64,000 bases of DNA from Flavobacteriales bacterium (GTDB lineage: Bacteria; Bacteroidota; Bacteroidia; NS11-12g; UBA9320): contig JACJZW010000014.1 of the NCBI GenBank assembly GCA_020635355.1, forward strand, positions 1-64,000, read 5' to 3'. The translations under genes were made by a program, and so were the position numbers. Under the pieces are notes generated by a model, which saw nothing but the letters and a program-made list of their open reading frames with translations, did no database searches and was not told the origin of the DNA. Numbering within the stretch: the stretch's first letter is position 1; each line of letters starts with the position of its first letter. Positions 26,077-34,876 of the stretch are shown piece after piece.

Positions 26077-27666
26077 ATGGAAAAGTCATCAGAGTCACTT
26101 TTTGTTGAATTGACGCTGCTTCCCGAGCAGGTGGGCAACGATGAAGCAATGGTGTCCAGGTTGCAGCAGCAATTGGGTGAAGATCTGCCACAACCGCTGT
26201 ATTACCGGGTGCTTCGCAAATCATTGGATGCCCGTAAAAAGCCCATCGTTTTCCGATTGCGGGTTGAAGTGGCTTCGAAACCGTTCCTGTCTGTCCTGAA
26301 ACCAAAGGCACCTAAAATCAATGATTCAGAAGCGGCCATTGTTGTTGGTTGCGGACCTGCGGGGTTGTTTGCGGCTCTGGAGTTGCTAAGAAATGGGATT
26401 AAACCCATTGTTCTGGAACGTGGCAAGCCGGTTCGGGAACGAAGGCGAGATTTGGTCCGCATTCCACGAGAACGTTTTGTTGACCCTGAAAGTAATTATT
26501 GCTTTGGCGAAGGTGGAGCCGGAACGTTTTCTGATGGAAAGTTATATACCCGAAGCAAGAAACGAGGCGACATCCATTTTGTGCTGAACACCCTCGTTGA
26601 ACATGGTGCTCGGGAAGATATTTTAGTGGAGGCGCATCCGCATATCGGGACCAATAAGTTGCCGGAAATTGTGCAATCCATTCGGGAATACATCATTCAT
26701 TCAGGAGGAGAAGTACACTTTGAACATCGGGTTGAGGGACTCATTCTAGACCAACAGCGCATCCAAGGTACACACCAATTACGGTGATTTTTTTACTCCT
26801 CACGTTATACTAGCGACTGGACACTCCGCACGAGATGTGTTTGAATTCTTGAATCATCAAGCTATTCACATCGAGTCCAAACCGTTCGCTTTGGGAGTTC
26901 GCATTGAACATCAACAAAATCTGATCGACCGCATTCAATATCGCTGCGCGGATCGGGGAGCATTTTGCCTCCAGCATCCTATTCGCTGGTGCATCAGGTC
27001 AATGGGAGAGGGGTCTTTTCGTTTTGCATGTGTCCGGGTGGAATAATTGCCCCGGCCATGACGGCCTCCGATGAGGTTGTGGTGAACGGCTGGTCGCCCA
27101 GTAAACGCAATGGCCAATTTGCCAATAGTGGTTTTGTGGTACAGGTAGAACCCAGGGATTGGAAGAAATTTGAGAACGATGGGGCTTTGGCGGCCGTAAG
27201 GTTTCAGTCGGAAATTGAACAAACGGCGTTCAAGGCTGCCGGTTCGGATTTATCCGCCCCGGCTCAACGCGCATCTGATTTGATGAAGCGACGAACCAGC
27301 ACGTCGTTACCGGACTGTTCCTACATGGCTGGGGTGCGATCGGTTGATTTGCGAGAGGTGTTGCCACCGGATTTTATAGATCGAATTGCCGGAGCACTTC
27401 ACCACTTCAACAAGCGGATGCCCGGATATGGAGGTCACGATGCGCTGTTGGTTGGTGTGGAATCTCGGACTTTTCACCCATCCGAATTCCTCGCGATCGG
27501 GAGACATTGGAGCATCCGGATATTTCGGGTTTCTATCCGTGTGGCGAAGGTGCAGGTTATGCGGGGAATCATGTCGGCTGCTCTGGATGGAATAGCCTGT
27601 GCCAATCGGGTTGCGATTAGCTTAGGTAAACTTCCATCGACCCTGAATCAGACGGAACAAAGGTGA
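26077..27666 (+). pseudogene. COG2509-type FAD-dependent dehydrogenase with four frameshifts
   Basis: The protein begins intact (Rossmann FAD motif VVGCGPAGLFAALEL, then NYCFGEGGAGTFSDGKLYTR), matching the COG2509 family of about 515 residues. It then changes frame four times: near 26766 (GTHQLR stop versus VHTNYGDFFTPHVILATGHS), 26964 (before LPPASYSLVHQVNGRGVFSF), 27470 (before SPIRIPRDRETLEHPD) and 27555 (before GIMSAALDGIACAN). Each break fits the loss of 1 or 2 bases from a T or G run, summing to 6, so the final frame equals the first. All conserved blocks survive. This is either very recent gene decay or local homopolymer miscalling. The 3' end overlaps the convergent phosphoribosyltransferase gene by 50 bp. 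Confidence 0.85.
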
Positions 27667-28120
27667 TGTGTTCCTGCAGGGTGGTGGCCAGTGAAATACC
27701 AACGATGTTGGCTTTGATTGGGAAGGATGTATGCGCCCGGTTGGCGAGCACCACCGTGTGAAGTGACGCGGGTCCCTGGTTCAAAATAGGAAGGGTAGCG
27801 TACATCAATGTCTTACCACTATTCAACACGTCATCAATCAACAAAACGTCTTTATCTGACAGGGAAGGAACATCCTTTATCTCCACACTTCCATCGTTTG
27901 GGTCATCCTTGTTGATGTAAATGGATCCCAAATGCAGGGTGACCGTTGAAATAGCCTCGAGTTTTTCCTTAAGCAGCAGCGCCACTTGATAACCTTTATT
28001 CATGAGGCCAATCAATACCAGCTCCTTTTTACCGTGGTTGGCTTCCAATATCTGCCAAGCCATCCGCTCAATTTTCAGTAGGATGTCGGTATGTGTCAGG
28101 ATGATGGTGCGCTTCTCCAT
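27617..28120 (-). CDS. Phosphoribosyltransferase (PyrR/HPRT-like)
   Basis: A 167-residue type I phosphoribosyltransferase with the PRPP-binding loop LLIDDVLNSGKTL near residues 93-105 and a hood region with LMNKGYQVALLL. The sequence resembles PyrR or hypoxanthine-type enzymes, but the exact base or a regulatory role cannot be assigned. The ATG at 28120 is chosen: it follows the coaE stop by one base, while the longer reading needs a TTG at 28135 and overlaps coaE. Its 3' end overlaps the broken flavoprotein gene on the other strand. Confidence 0.85.
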   Translation of the reverse strand: MEKRTIILTHTDILLKIERMAWQILEANHGKKELVLIGLMNKGYQVALLLKEKLEAISTVTLHLGSIYINKDDPNDGSVEIKDVPSLSDKDVLLIDDVLNSGKTLMYATLPILNQGPASLHTVVLANRAHTSFPIKANIVGISLATTLQEHITFVPSDSGSMEVYLS

Positions 28121-28121
28121 G

Positions 28122-28748
28122 TCAGGCCGTTTCAACTTTACAAAGATTGAGGAAAATGTGATGCAGTTCCACCACTTGTTTGATCAACGAAAATCCCGAT
28201 CCATTTCGAATGATGTGATCGGCGTGATCAAGCCGATCCTTATCACTCAATTGATTTTCAATTCGTTTCAACACCTCCTCTTTGCGAATATGATCTCGTT
28301 TAGTAATGCGCTCCAGCCGGATATCAATCGGGCAGGTTACCACCACCAATCGGTCGAGTTTCTGATAACTCTTCGTTTCAATGAGCAGGGCTGCCTCTTT
28401 TACCGAGTATGGATGACCATCAGCCGCCTGTCGTTTTGACCACGCATCGTAATCTTCGAATACCGCTGGGTGTACTATGCCATTAAGAATGCGCAGCTGT
28501 GCCGGATTATTAAACACTATCTTGGAAAGGTAGGCTCGATCGAGGTTCCCTTCTTTGTCGTACACATCCCAGCCAAAGGCTTGGCGAAGATTTTTTCGAA
28601 GGTCGTCGCTTTCCACCATGAGCTGTTTGGCCCGGTTGTCGGCATAGTACACCGGCACACCCAAATGGGCAAAAATGGAGCATACGGTAGATTTACCGGA
28701 TCCAATGCCTCCGGTGACGCCAATCTTCAGATGTGGGGCCGACTCCAA
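28122..28748 (-). CDS. coaE: Dephospho-CoA kinase
   Basis: CoaE phosphorylates the 3'-hydroxyl of dephospho-CoA, the last step of coenzyme A synthesis. The 208-residue protein has the P-loop GGIGSGKST at 13-21 and the CoA-binding region containing DRAYLSKIVF and VHPAVFEDY. It lies between yajC (4 bp upstream) and the phosphoribosyltransferase gene (1 bp downstream) in a tight operon. Confidence 0.95.
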   Translation of the reverse strand: MESAPHLKIGVTGGIGSGKSTVCSIFAHLGVPVYYADNRAKQLMVESDDLRKNLRQAFGWDVYDKEGNLDRAYLSKIVFNNPAQLRILNGIVHPAVFEDYDAWSKRQAADGHPYSVKEAALLIETKSYQKLDRLVVVTCPIDIRLERITKRDHIRKEEVLKRIENQLSDKDRLDHADHIIRNGSGFSLIKQVVELHHIFLNLCKVETA

Positions 28749-28752
28749 CGAA

Positions 28753-29079
28753 TTACTTTTTTCCTTCCTTAGCAGCGTTCAACGCTGATGTAGCATCCAT
28801 GGAAACCGCTGATTTTTCGATGCGCAATTTCCCACCTCCCTCTGTTTCAATGATCAGGGTGGTGTCTTTCAATTCCGCAATTTTTCCGTGAATTCCGCCA
28901 CTAGTAACGATGCGGTCTCCTTTGGACAAGTTGTCGCGATAAGCTTGTTGTTGCTTGTTCTTTTTAACCTGAGGGCGGATCATGAAGAAGTACATCACCA
29001 CGAACATCATGGCGATCATCAGGAAGAATCCGTTGCCGCCGTTAGGTTGACCGGATGCGGCGAGTAATACAAAGTTCAT
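28753..29079 (-). CDS. yajC: Preprotein translocase subunit YajC
   Basis: A 108-residue inner-membrane protein with one helix (about 15-36) followed by RPQVKKNKQQQAYRDNLSKG and the DRIVTSGGIHGKIAEL core typical of YajC, which associates with SecDF-SecYEG. Length and motifs are normal. It is preceded by the DUF1573 lipoprotein gene 15 bp upstream and followed by coaE. Confidence 0.95.
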   Translation of the reverse strand: MNFVLLAASGQPNGGNGFFLMIAMMFVVMYFFMIRPQVKKNKQQQAYRDNLSKGDRIVTSGGIHGKIAELKDTTLIIETEGGGKLRIEKSAVSMDATSALNAAKEGKK

Positions 29080-29094
29080 GTGGTTGATCTTGTT

Positions 29095-29562
29095 TTATTC
29101 TTTTGGCCGAACAAATCCTTTGATGGTAAGCACCGTTTCTGGAGGATTGGTATTGGCTGTAATTGTTATGTTCTTGGTTTGATTACCTTGTTTCCCACTG
29201 CTATCGAACTTGATTTCGATGACACCACGTTCACCCGGGGCAACAGGTTTTTTCTCACACTTAGGCGTTGTACACCCGCAACTTGCCTGACATCGGCTAA
29301 TCACGAGGTCTTCATTTCCTGTGTTGGTGAAATGAAAGGAATGTCGCACGATTTCACCTTCATTAATGTCGCCGAATTCCCAAATTTCCTCATCAAATTT
29401 TATGGATGGTTCGGGGTTCTGAGCATTGGGATTATCTGCCGTTTTATTGTTCGATACCATGTCACCATCCACCTCATTGCCGGATTGGTTGTTGGAACAG
29501 GAACTAACCACCAGCACCAAGATGGCTACTAAACTGAAAGGAATACTATTTTTCATTCTCAT
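29095..29562 (-). CDS. DUF1573 lipoprotein
   Basis: This 155-residue protein starts with a lipoprotein signal: a hydrophobic stretch followed by the lipobox VVSSC. The rest is a DUF1573 Ig-like domain (ASH/MSP type) with the characteristic ISRCQASCGCTTPKCEKKPVAPG region carrying four or more cysteines. Such proteins are very common in Bacteroidota and sit in the envelope; the cysteines may bind metal or form disulfides. Start 29562 (or ATG at 29556) follows a -7 box; an earlier reading from 29586 would begin upstream of likely transcription. Confidence 0.85.
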   Translation of the reverse strand: MRMKNSIPFSLVAILVLVVSSCSNNQSGNEVDGDMVSNNKTADNPNAQNPEPSIKFDEEIWEFGDINEGEIVRHSFHFTNTGNEDLVISRCQASCGCTTPKCEKKPVAPGERGVIEIKFDSSGKQGNQTKNITITANTNPPETVLTIKGFVRPKE

Positions 29563-29583
29563 GTTACTTGTGATTTGGAGAGG

Positions 29584-29591
29584 CAAATTTA
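29584..29591 (-). promoter_or_regulatory. Putative -7 promoter box for DUF1573-yajC-coaE operon
   Basis: Minus-strand TAAATTTG matches TAnnTTTG, 21 bp before the ATG at 29562. A TTG lies 23 bp further upstream, at the outer limit of acceptable -33 spacing. The position supports a start downstream of 29584. Confidence 0.5.
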
Positions 29592-29638
29592 AACGGTGAG
29601 GGCAAAATCCGGCTCAACTAACCGCATCATTTGAGTGG

Positions 29639-30571
29639 TTATCCAACCAATCCGCGTCCTTTTTTAACTAAACGGTTTTCGGCTTTGAGTTGTTTAACTG
29701 CCTTGTCCAAAACGCCATTGACAAATTTGTTACTCTGCGGTGTGCTGTAATTCTTTGCCAGTTCAAGGTATTCGTTTAAGGTAACCTTGATCGGGATGTA
29801 GGGGAATTCAAGCAATTCAGCCAGTGCCATCGTCATGATGAGCATATCCGTTTTCGCAATCCGATCACGGTCCCAACCCGGAGCATTGGCATCAATCATG
29901 ACGGCGTACTCTTCTGCATGTCGGGCAGAAATTTTTAACAGATCGAGGGCAAATTCTTCACTTTCCGAATCAATACCTGCTGGGAGATTCAGGCCTTCAC
30001 CGGCTTTATAATCCGAAATCGCCGTTCGAACAAATTTGAATACCGGTACTTTTTCATCCTCCCAAAGCATCTCCATTTCTTCCATGGCATGATTGAATCG
30101 CTCGGATGTCTCCAGGTGGGTGTAGAGGCGCTGAAGGAACTTCATCTGAACCTCCGCCGACTTCCAATCGTTGGCCATCATCTTGTCGGTAAGTTCGGCT
30201 TCGGCCACTTCCCGATACATGGCCAGCAACAGTTCTTCATCGCGCTGCCAGTTGAACGGCGGGCGTTCCAGTAAGGTTGCGATTTCGGGTTGATGTACAA
30301 TGGATTCATATAACCCATTGAGACATAATGCCTCATACCGAAGTTGGGTGTCGGCATCCTTGATATATCGGTTGTCTTCCGGGTTCTGTTTGGTTCGGAT
30401 GTAGTGAATCAGTTCAAGAGGGAAAATAAAGACCGTTCTGAAATTGCTGTAAATTCCTTCCAGTGAATCTTTCAGGTAGGCATTGGCCTTATTCAGACTT
30501 TTGTCCTCATCCTGTGTATAGGCGTAAAACGCCTGAAAAACCTTGACCCGAATAAGTCGACGATTGAGCAT
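29639..30571 (-). CDS. nusB: Transcription antitermination factor NusB
   Basis: NusB joins NusE on boxA RNA to prevent premature termination, especially in rRNA operons. This protein has 310 residues, the long form typical of Bacteroidota. The N-terminus reads NRRLIRVKVFQAFYAY. The C-terminal third carries the conserved NusB helices (ARHAEEYAVMIDANAPGW, RIAKTDMLIMTMALAEL, IPIKVTLNEYLELAKNYS, KFVNGVLDKAVKQL). The middle extension is lineage-specific. A -7 box precedes it. Confidence 0.94.
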   Translation of the reverse strand: MLNRRLIRVKVFQAFYAYTQDEDKSLNKANAYLKDSLEGIYSNFRTVFIFPLELIHYIRTKQNPEDNRYIKDADTQLRYEALCLNGLYESIVHQPEIATLLERPPFNWQRDEELLLAMYREVAEAELTDKMMANDWKSAEVQMKFLQRLYTHLETSERFNHAMEEMEMLWEDEKVPVFKFVRTAISDYKAGEGLNLPAGIDSESEEFALDLLKISARHAEEYAVMIDANAPGWDRDRIAKTDMLIMTMALAELLEFPYIPIKVTLNEYLELAKNYSTPQSNKFVNGVLDKAVKQLKAENRLVKKGRGLVG

Positions 30572-30595
30572 TAGGTGATCCTGCTAACGGGGCGG

Positions 30596-30603
30596 CAAAA
30601 ATA
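30596..30603 (-). promoter_or_regulatory. Putative -7 promoter box for nusB
   Basis: Minus-strand TATTTTTG matches TAnnTTTG exactly, 24 bp before the nusB ATG. No clear -33 box. Confidence 0.5.
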
Positions 30604-30630
30604 ATCCATTACACGGAGCGGAATGCGCTT

Positions 30631-31857
30631 TTATGCGTTCCCGGCGATCAGGAAATCAATTTCTTTTGAGATCAGCCCAAACCGATCACCCAAGGCGTGA
30701 TTGGTGAGATTACCCTTGTACATATAAACACCTTCCCGCAACCCGTCGTTCTGCCACAGATAGGGGTGTAAACCTCCGGCTTCAGCCACCTCAATGAGTA
30801 GGGGAGAGAAAATGTTACTCAGGGCATAACTAGCGGTCCTGCTCACGCGTGAAGCAATATTTGGAACACCATAATGGATGATGTCATGCTTAATAGTAAT
30901 GGGGTTCTCGTGGTTAGTGACCTCACTGGTTTCAAAGCACCCTCCCTGATCAATGCTCACATCAATAATGAGGGATTTGGGTTTCATCCGCATCACCATG
31001 GCTTCGGTCACCACGCTGGGACTTCTACCGTCCTGACTGCGCAAGGCACCTATGGCAACATCACACTGTTCCAATGAGCTTTGTAATACATGAGGCAGAA
31101 TGGTGGAGGAATAAATGCGTCGTCCAATATTGGTCTCCAGGCGACGGAGCTTGTGAATGGAGTTGTCAAAAACCGTTACGCTAGCACCCAATCCCAAAGC
31201 AGCTCGTACCGCATATTCACCCACCGCACCGGCGCCAATCACCACAATGTCTGTTGGTTGAACTCCGGGGATGCCGCCCATGAGTTCTCCTTTTCCTTTT
31301 TGTGCATTGTTGAGGTATTCGGCTGCGATGAGCACAGAAGCCCTTCCTGCAATTTCACTCATGGCCCGAATGATGGGAAGGGTTCCCACTTCGTCCCGCA
31401 AAAATTCATAGGCTAGTGCCGTAATTTTCTTCTGGGACAATCGGGTGAGGTATTCTTTTTTTAAATCGTTGAGCTGCAGTGCGCTGATGAGCGATGTGCC
31501 TGCTCGTAAATGATTGATTTCTTCGTCGGTTGGTGGATCAACCTTGAGAACAATATCTGCATCGAATGCAGACGCGTGATCATAGATGATTTGGGCACCG
31601 GCATCGCTGTATTCCATGTCAGAAAAGTTGGCGGATTTTCCGGCACCGGTTTCAATTCGGATTTCATGACCGTTGTTCACCAACAAGCCAACGGATAACG
31701 GGGAAAGCGGAACGCGTTTTTCCTGATAGGTGATTTCCGCCGGAATTGAGATGCTCAAATGGTTGCCATCCCGTTTCTTCAGTTGAAGTTTTTCCTGAGG
31801 TTGAAGGCTCGCCTGACGTGCCAGTTCCGTGAGGGTTTTCTTTGAAATGTCGGCCAT
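30631..31857 (-). CDS. ald: Alanine dehydrogenase
   Basis: A 408-residue NAD-dependent alanine dehydrogenase of the Bacteroidota type, with an N-terminal extension of about 35 residues compared with the Bacillus enzyme. Visible features are RVPLSPLSVGLLVNNGHEI near 48-66 and the catalytic lysine and histidine region, then the NAD-binding Rossmann segment VVIGAGAVGEYAVRAALGLGA near 205-225 and the VIDVSIDQGGCFETS motif near 298-312. It interconverts alanine and pyruvate. The gene stands alone with its own -7 box. Confidence 0.92.
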   Translation of the reverse strand: MADISKKTLTELARQASLQPQEKLQLKKRDGNHLSISIPAEITYQEKRVPLSPLSVGLLVNNGHEIRIETGAGKSANFSDMEYSDAGAQIIYDHASAFDADIVLKVDPPTDEEINHLRAGTSLISALQLNDLKKEYLTRLSQKKITALAYEFLRDEVGTLPIIRAMSEIAGRASVLIAAEYLNNAQKGKGELMGGIPGVQPTDIVVIGAGAVGEYAVRAALGLGASVTVFDNSIHKLRRLETNIGRRIYSSTILPHVLQSSLEQCDVAIGALRSQDGRSPSVVTEAMVMRMKPKSLIIDVSIDQGGCFETSEVTNHENPITIKHDIIHYGVPNIASRVSRTASYALSNIFSPLLIEVAEAGGLHPYLWQNDGLREGVYMYKGNLTNHALGDRFGLISKEIDFLIAGNA

Positions 31858-31898
31858 AGATAGATGATCGAATGGATCAGACCACGTGGGTCGGAATT

Positions 31899-31906
31899 CA
31901 AAGATA
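31899..31906 (-). promoter_or_regulatory. Putative -7 promoter box for alanine dehydrogenase
   Basis: Minus-strand TATCTTTG matches TAnnTTTG, 41 bp before the ATG of the alanine dehydrogenase gene. No obvious -33 element. Confidence 0.45.
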
Positions 31907-32032
31907 GAATATAATCGGCGTTAGCAGTTGAAAATCCGATGGATACACTGTCTATTAATTTATCCTTATCGGCACAAAATCTTTTGCCTCTTACATACGC
32001 ATGACTTTTATTTATCGTTTAATTTGAAACTC

Positions 32033-33217
32033 ATGACTATGCCCAGGATTTCTGCTTCCATTTTATTGAGCTGTACCGCCCTTTGGGCTATGGCTGCCGA
32101 TCACGAGGATGTTGAAAAAACAGATTCTGTTGAGGTGGTTGTGGATGTTGCTGTTACGGAGTCATACCACTCAGAGCGCATTTTTTCGGCTGAGATCACT
32201 GAATTTGAGAACAATGAAATACCGGTAGACAGTGCGTTGTTCTTTGATCATGTGAAGTCGTTGGAGTTTCAAATCCCATTGGACTACAACAGTGAGGTGA
32301 AACGTTTCATCGACTACTTTGGGGTGAGCTGGCAAACAAAACTCAAGGAAATGATCACCTTGAGCGAGTATTACTTCCCCATTTATGAATCCATACTGGA
32401 TAAGCATAACCTGCCTCTGGAATTGAAATATGTTTCCGTTATTGAAAGTGCATTGAATCCGTATGCCACGTCTCGTTCCGGTGCGGTTGGTTTGTGGCAG
32501 TTCATGCCCTATACCGGCAAGTTGTATGATTTGACGATTGACCGTTACCAGGATCAACGACGTGATGTGGAATTGAGTACGGAAGCAGCATGTGGTTATT
32601 TCTCGGATATGTCGAAGCAGTTCGATGATTGGTTGGTGGTTATTGCCAGCTACAATTGCGGACCCGGAAACATTCGTAAAGCCATTAAAAAGGCCGGTGG
32701 TAAAACCGGATTCTGGGACATCTATCCGTATCTTCCTTCGCAAACCCAGCACTATATTCCATCGTTTATCTCGGTGGCGTATCTGATGAATTTCTACGCC
32801 GAGTACGGTATTTTTCCATCTGAAGTAACCATGCCCAACAAGGATGTGACTTCTGTGGTATGTTCACCGGATCATCATTTAAAAGCCATCAGTGAAATTC
32901 TGGAGATACCGGTGGCAGACATTCGTGCGCTGAATCCTTCGCTGAAGGCCGATGACCTGCCGTCCAATGTGGATCAGATCCACATCAAATTACCCTCGCA
33001 TTGTGCCTATTCCTTCATTGAAAAGGAGCAGGAGATCAAGACCTTGAGCGCAGAATATAAAGCAGCCGTTAAGGAGGTTGTCTATGTGGTAAAACGTGGT
33101 GATTCCCTTCAACGGGTCGCCAATCTGTATGGTTGTTCCGTAACTGAGCTCAAAGACTGGAATGGCCTTTCGTCAAATCTCATTCATCCGGGCAGCCGAC
33201 TCAAATTATATTTGTGA
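32033..33217 (+). CDS. MltD-like lytic transglycosylase with LysM
   Basis: This 394-residue secreted protein has a signal peptide (to about residue 20, ALWAMAA), an SLT catalytic domain and a C-terminal LysM. The catalytic glutamate is in VSVIESALNP near residue 137, followed by the family motif SGAVGLWQFMP and ASYNCGPGN. LysM (VKRGDSLQRVANLYG) covers about 350-393; a weaker LysM-like stretch lies near 285-325. It cleaves peptidoglycan with anhydro-muramoyl formation. The start at 32033 puts the signal peptide at the N-terminus; the upstream ATG at 31928 would bury it. Near-match promoter TTAATTTG lies just upstream. Confidence 0.92.
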   Translation: MTMPRISASILLSCTALWAMAADHEDVEKTDSVEVVVDVAVTESYHSERIFSAEITEFENNEIPVDSALFFDHVKSLEFQIPLDYNSEVKRFIDYFGVSWQTKLKEMITLSEYYFPIYESILDKHNLPLELKYVSVIESALNPYATSRSGAVGLWQFMPYTGKLYDLTIDRYQDQRRDVELSTEAACGYFSDMSKQFDDWLVVIASYNCGPGNIRKAIKKAGGKTGFWDIYPYLPSQTQHYIPSFISVAYLMNFYAEYGIFPSEVTMPNKDVTSVVCSPDHHLKAISEILEIPVADIRALNPSLKADDLPSNVDQIHIKLPSHCAYSFIEKEQEIKTLSAEYKAAVKEVVYVVKRGDSLQRVANLYGCSVTELKDWNGLSSNLIHPGSRLKLYL

Positions 33218-33230
33218 GCAAAAAGAAACC

Positions 33231-34301
33231 ATGACTCAATGGCGTAGCTCACGTCTCCTCTGGATCGTTCTTCTTATTGCTGCATGTAATGTTGAATCGG
33301 ATGACCGATGGCAATACGACGCCGTTGGAGAGTTCGGTGATGTAGTTGTACTTACCGATCAAATGACCTGGGGACAACATCGAACCTTAATTGATTCGGT
33401 ATTTGGACGACCGCTTCCCGGGATCGCGGGTACCGAGCCCTTCTTCACGATCCGACCATCTGATGAGAGCAATTTTGACGGCTATTTCAAGAAGAATTAT
33501 AATGTATTCATTCTGCTTCAACGGGATCGGTGGAACCGCATGAAGGATTTATTCACTAATGGTTTGCAACAAAAAATTGAATCCAAGTTTAATCCCGATG
33601 GCTTGGTGGTTTTCAAACTGGAGGATGTTTGGGCCAAACCACAGCGGGTGCACTTCATCCTGTCACCAAGTGAGGATATGACTGTTAAAACCTTGCAGAA
33701 CAAACGTGGATCCCTTTTGCAACAAGCCCTGGAAACGGAGTGTGAAACCACCAGTGTCACCCTCCTGGATAACAAGCCTGAGAAGGATACCTTCCTGAAT
33801 CGAATGCTGGAAGAGAAGGGCTACGCCATTCGCAAGCCCATCACCTATCGGTTGAGTGTGTCATCGGAGGAGTGTACCGGTATCATGCGCGATATGAATG
33901 GAAAACGATTGGGAATGTATTTCTATGAAGAGCCTTACACCGACCAAAAACAATTCAGTTCATCCTATATCATCGGACGCAGGAATGATGTGCTGGGACG
34001 CCATTTAACCGGCTCACAGCGGGCCGACAGCGTTCCTACCTTCATGTCTACCGATACGGTAAACGTAAAGCTGTTCAGACGACAGTTCGAGTTGAATGGA
34101 TTGTATGCTATAGAGACCCGAGGATGGTGGGAGATGGAGAACGACTACATGGCGGGACCATTTGTGAACTACACCGTTCTCGATACCAAAAACAATCGGG
34201 TTATTACCATGGATGGGAACATTTTCGCTCCGGGTAAGGAAAAAGGGAGATTGATTCGGCAACTCTATGTGTTGGCTTCAACATTCAAACTGAAAGAGTG
34301 A
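33231..34301 (+). CDS. DUF4837 family lipoprotein
   Basis: A 356-residue protein matching the Bacteroidota family DUF4837. The signal ends in the lipobox LLIAAC, so it is predicted to be a lipoprotein. The N-terminal part contains the conserved YDAVGEFGDVVVLTDQMTW segment. The start at 33231 is chosen because the upstream reading overlaps the transglycosylase and has no signal sequence. It lies 13 bp after the transglycosylase gene and overlaps purN (GTGA), suggesting a three-gene operon. No function is established. Confidence 0.88.
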   Translation: MTQWRSSRLLWIVLLIAACNVESDDRWQYDAVGEFGDVVVLTDQMTWGQHRTLIDSVFGRPLPGIAGTEPFFTIRPSDESNFDGYFKKNYNVFILLQRDRWNRMKDLFTNGLQQKIESKFNPDGLVVFKLEDVWAKPQRVHFILSPSEDMTVKTLQNKRGSLLQQALETECETTSVTLLDNKPEKDTFLNRMLEEKGYAIRKPITYRLSVSSEECTGIMRDMNGKRLGMYFYEEPYTDQKQFSSSYIIGRRNDVLGRHLTGSQRADSVPTFMSTDTVNVKLFRRQFELNGLYAIETRGWWEMENDYMAGPFVNYTVLDTKNNRVITMDGNIFAPGKEKGRLIRQLYVLASTFKLKE

Positions 34302-34876
34302 AAAAAACACGTCTAATTCTATTTGCGAGCGGCAGCGGCACCAATGCCGAGAACATTATTCGATATTTTGAACACCATCCCTGGATTGAGGTGTGTGGTG
34401 TGTATTGCAACAAGGCAGATGCCGGAGTCATACAACGGGTAGAACCATACTCTGTTCCAACGCGTGTTTTTAAACCATCTGAATTAAAAGATGGTGTTGT
34501 GCTGCAGGAGTTGGCAGATCAGGAAATTGATTACATCGTTCTTGCCGGATTTCTTCTGCTGATCCCAACCGAATTCGTTCGGGCCTTTCCGGATCGAATC
34601 ATTAATATTCATCCGGCCTTGCTACCTAAGTATGGAGGTAAGGGAATGTATGGGATGCATGTTCATGAGGCCGTAGTAGCCGCGGGTGAGACCGAGAGTG
34701 GCATCACCATTCACCTGGTGAATGAGCACTATGATGAGGGAGAATCCCTCTTTAAGGCTCATGTTCCATTGGAGAAGACGGATACGCCACAGGATGTAGC
34801 CGGACGAATTCATGAACTTGAATACCGTTTTTTCCCAAAAGTTATTGAACGCTACATACGGTTTGGTAAGTCCTGA
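34298..34876 (+). CDS. purN: Phosphoribosylglycinamide formyltransferase
   Basis: PurN formylates glycinamide ribonucleotide using 10-formyltetrahydrofolate in purine synthesis. The 192-residue protein has the SGSGTNAENII phosphate loop (11-21), and the catalytic triad is visible: N103 and H105 in IINIHPALLP, and D146 in HYDEGE. The start codon is GTG, overlapping the TGA of the DUF4837 gene (GTGA), implying coupled translation. Its stop abuts the convergent T9SS-protein gene. Confidence 0.94.
   Translation: MKKTRLILFASGSGTNAENIIRYFEHHPWIEVCGVYCNKADAGVIQRVEPYSVPTRVFKPSELKDGVVLQELADQEIDYIVLAGFLLLIPTEFVRAFPDRIINIHPALLPKYGGKGMYGMHVHEAVVAAGETESGITIHLVNEHYDEGESLFKAHVPLEKTDTPQDVAGRIHELEYRFFPKVIERYIRFGKS

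Noticed and set aside
26750..27570. Programmed ribosomal frameshifting in the flavoprotein gene
   Set aside because: Four separate shifts would be required, two of them needing a 2-base jump, and no slippery heptamer plus pseudoknot arrangement is apparent.
32171..32752. 193-codon minus-strand reading frame inside the transglycosylase gene
   Set aside because: It is antisense to the conserved catalytic domain and has no independent support.
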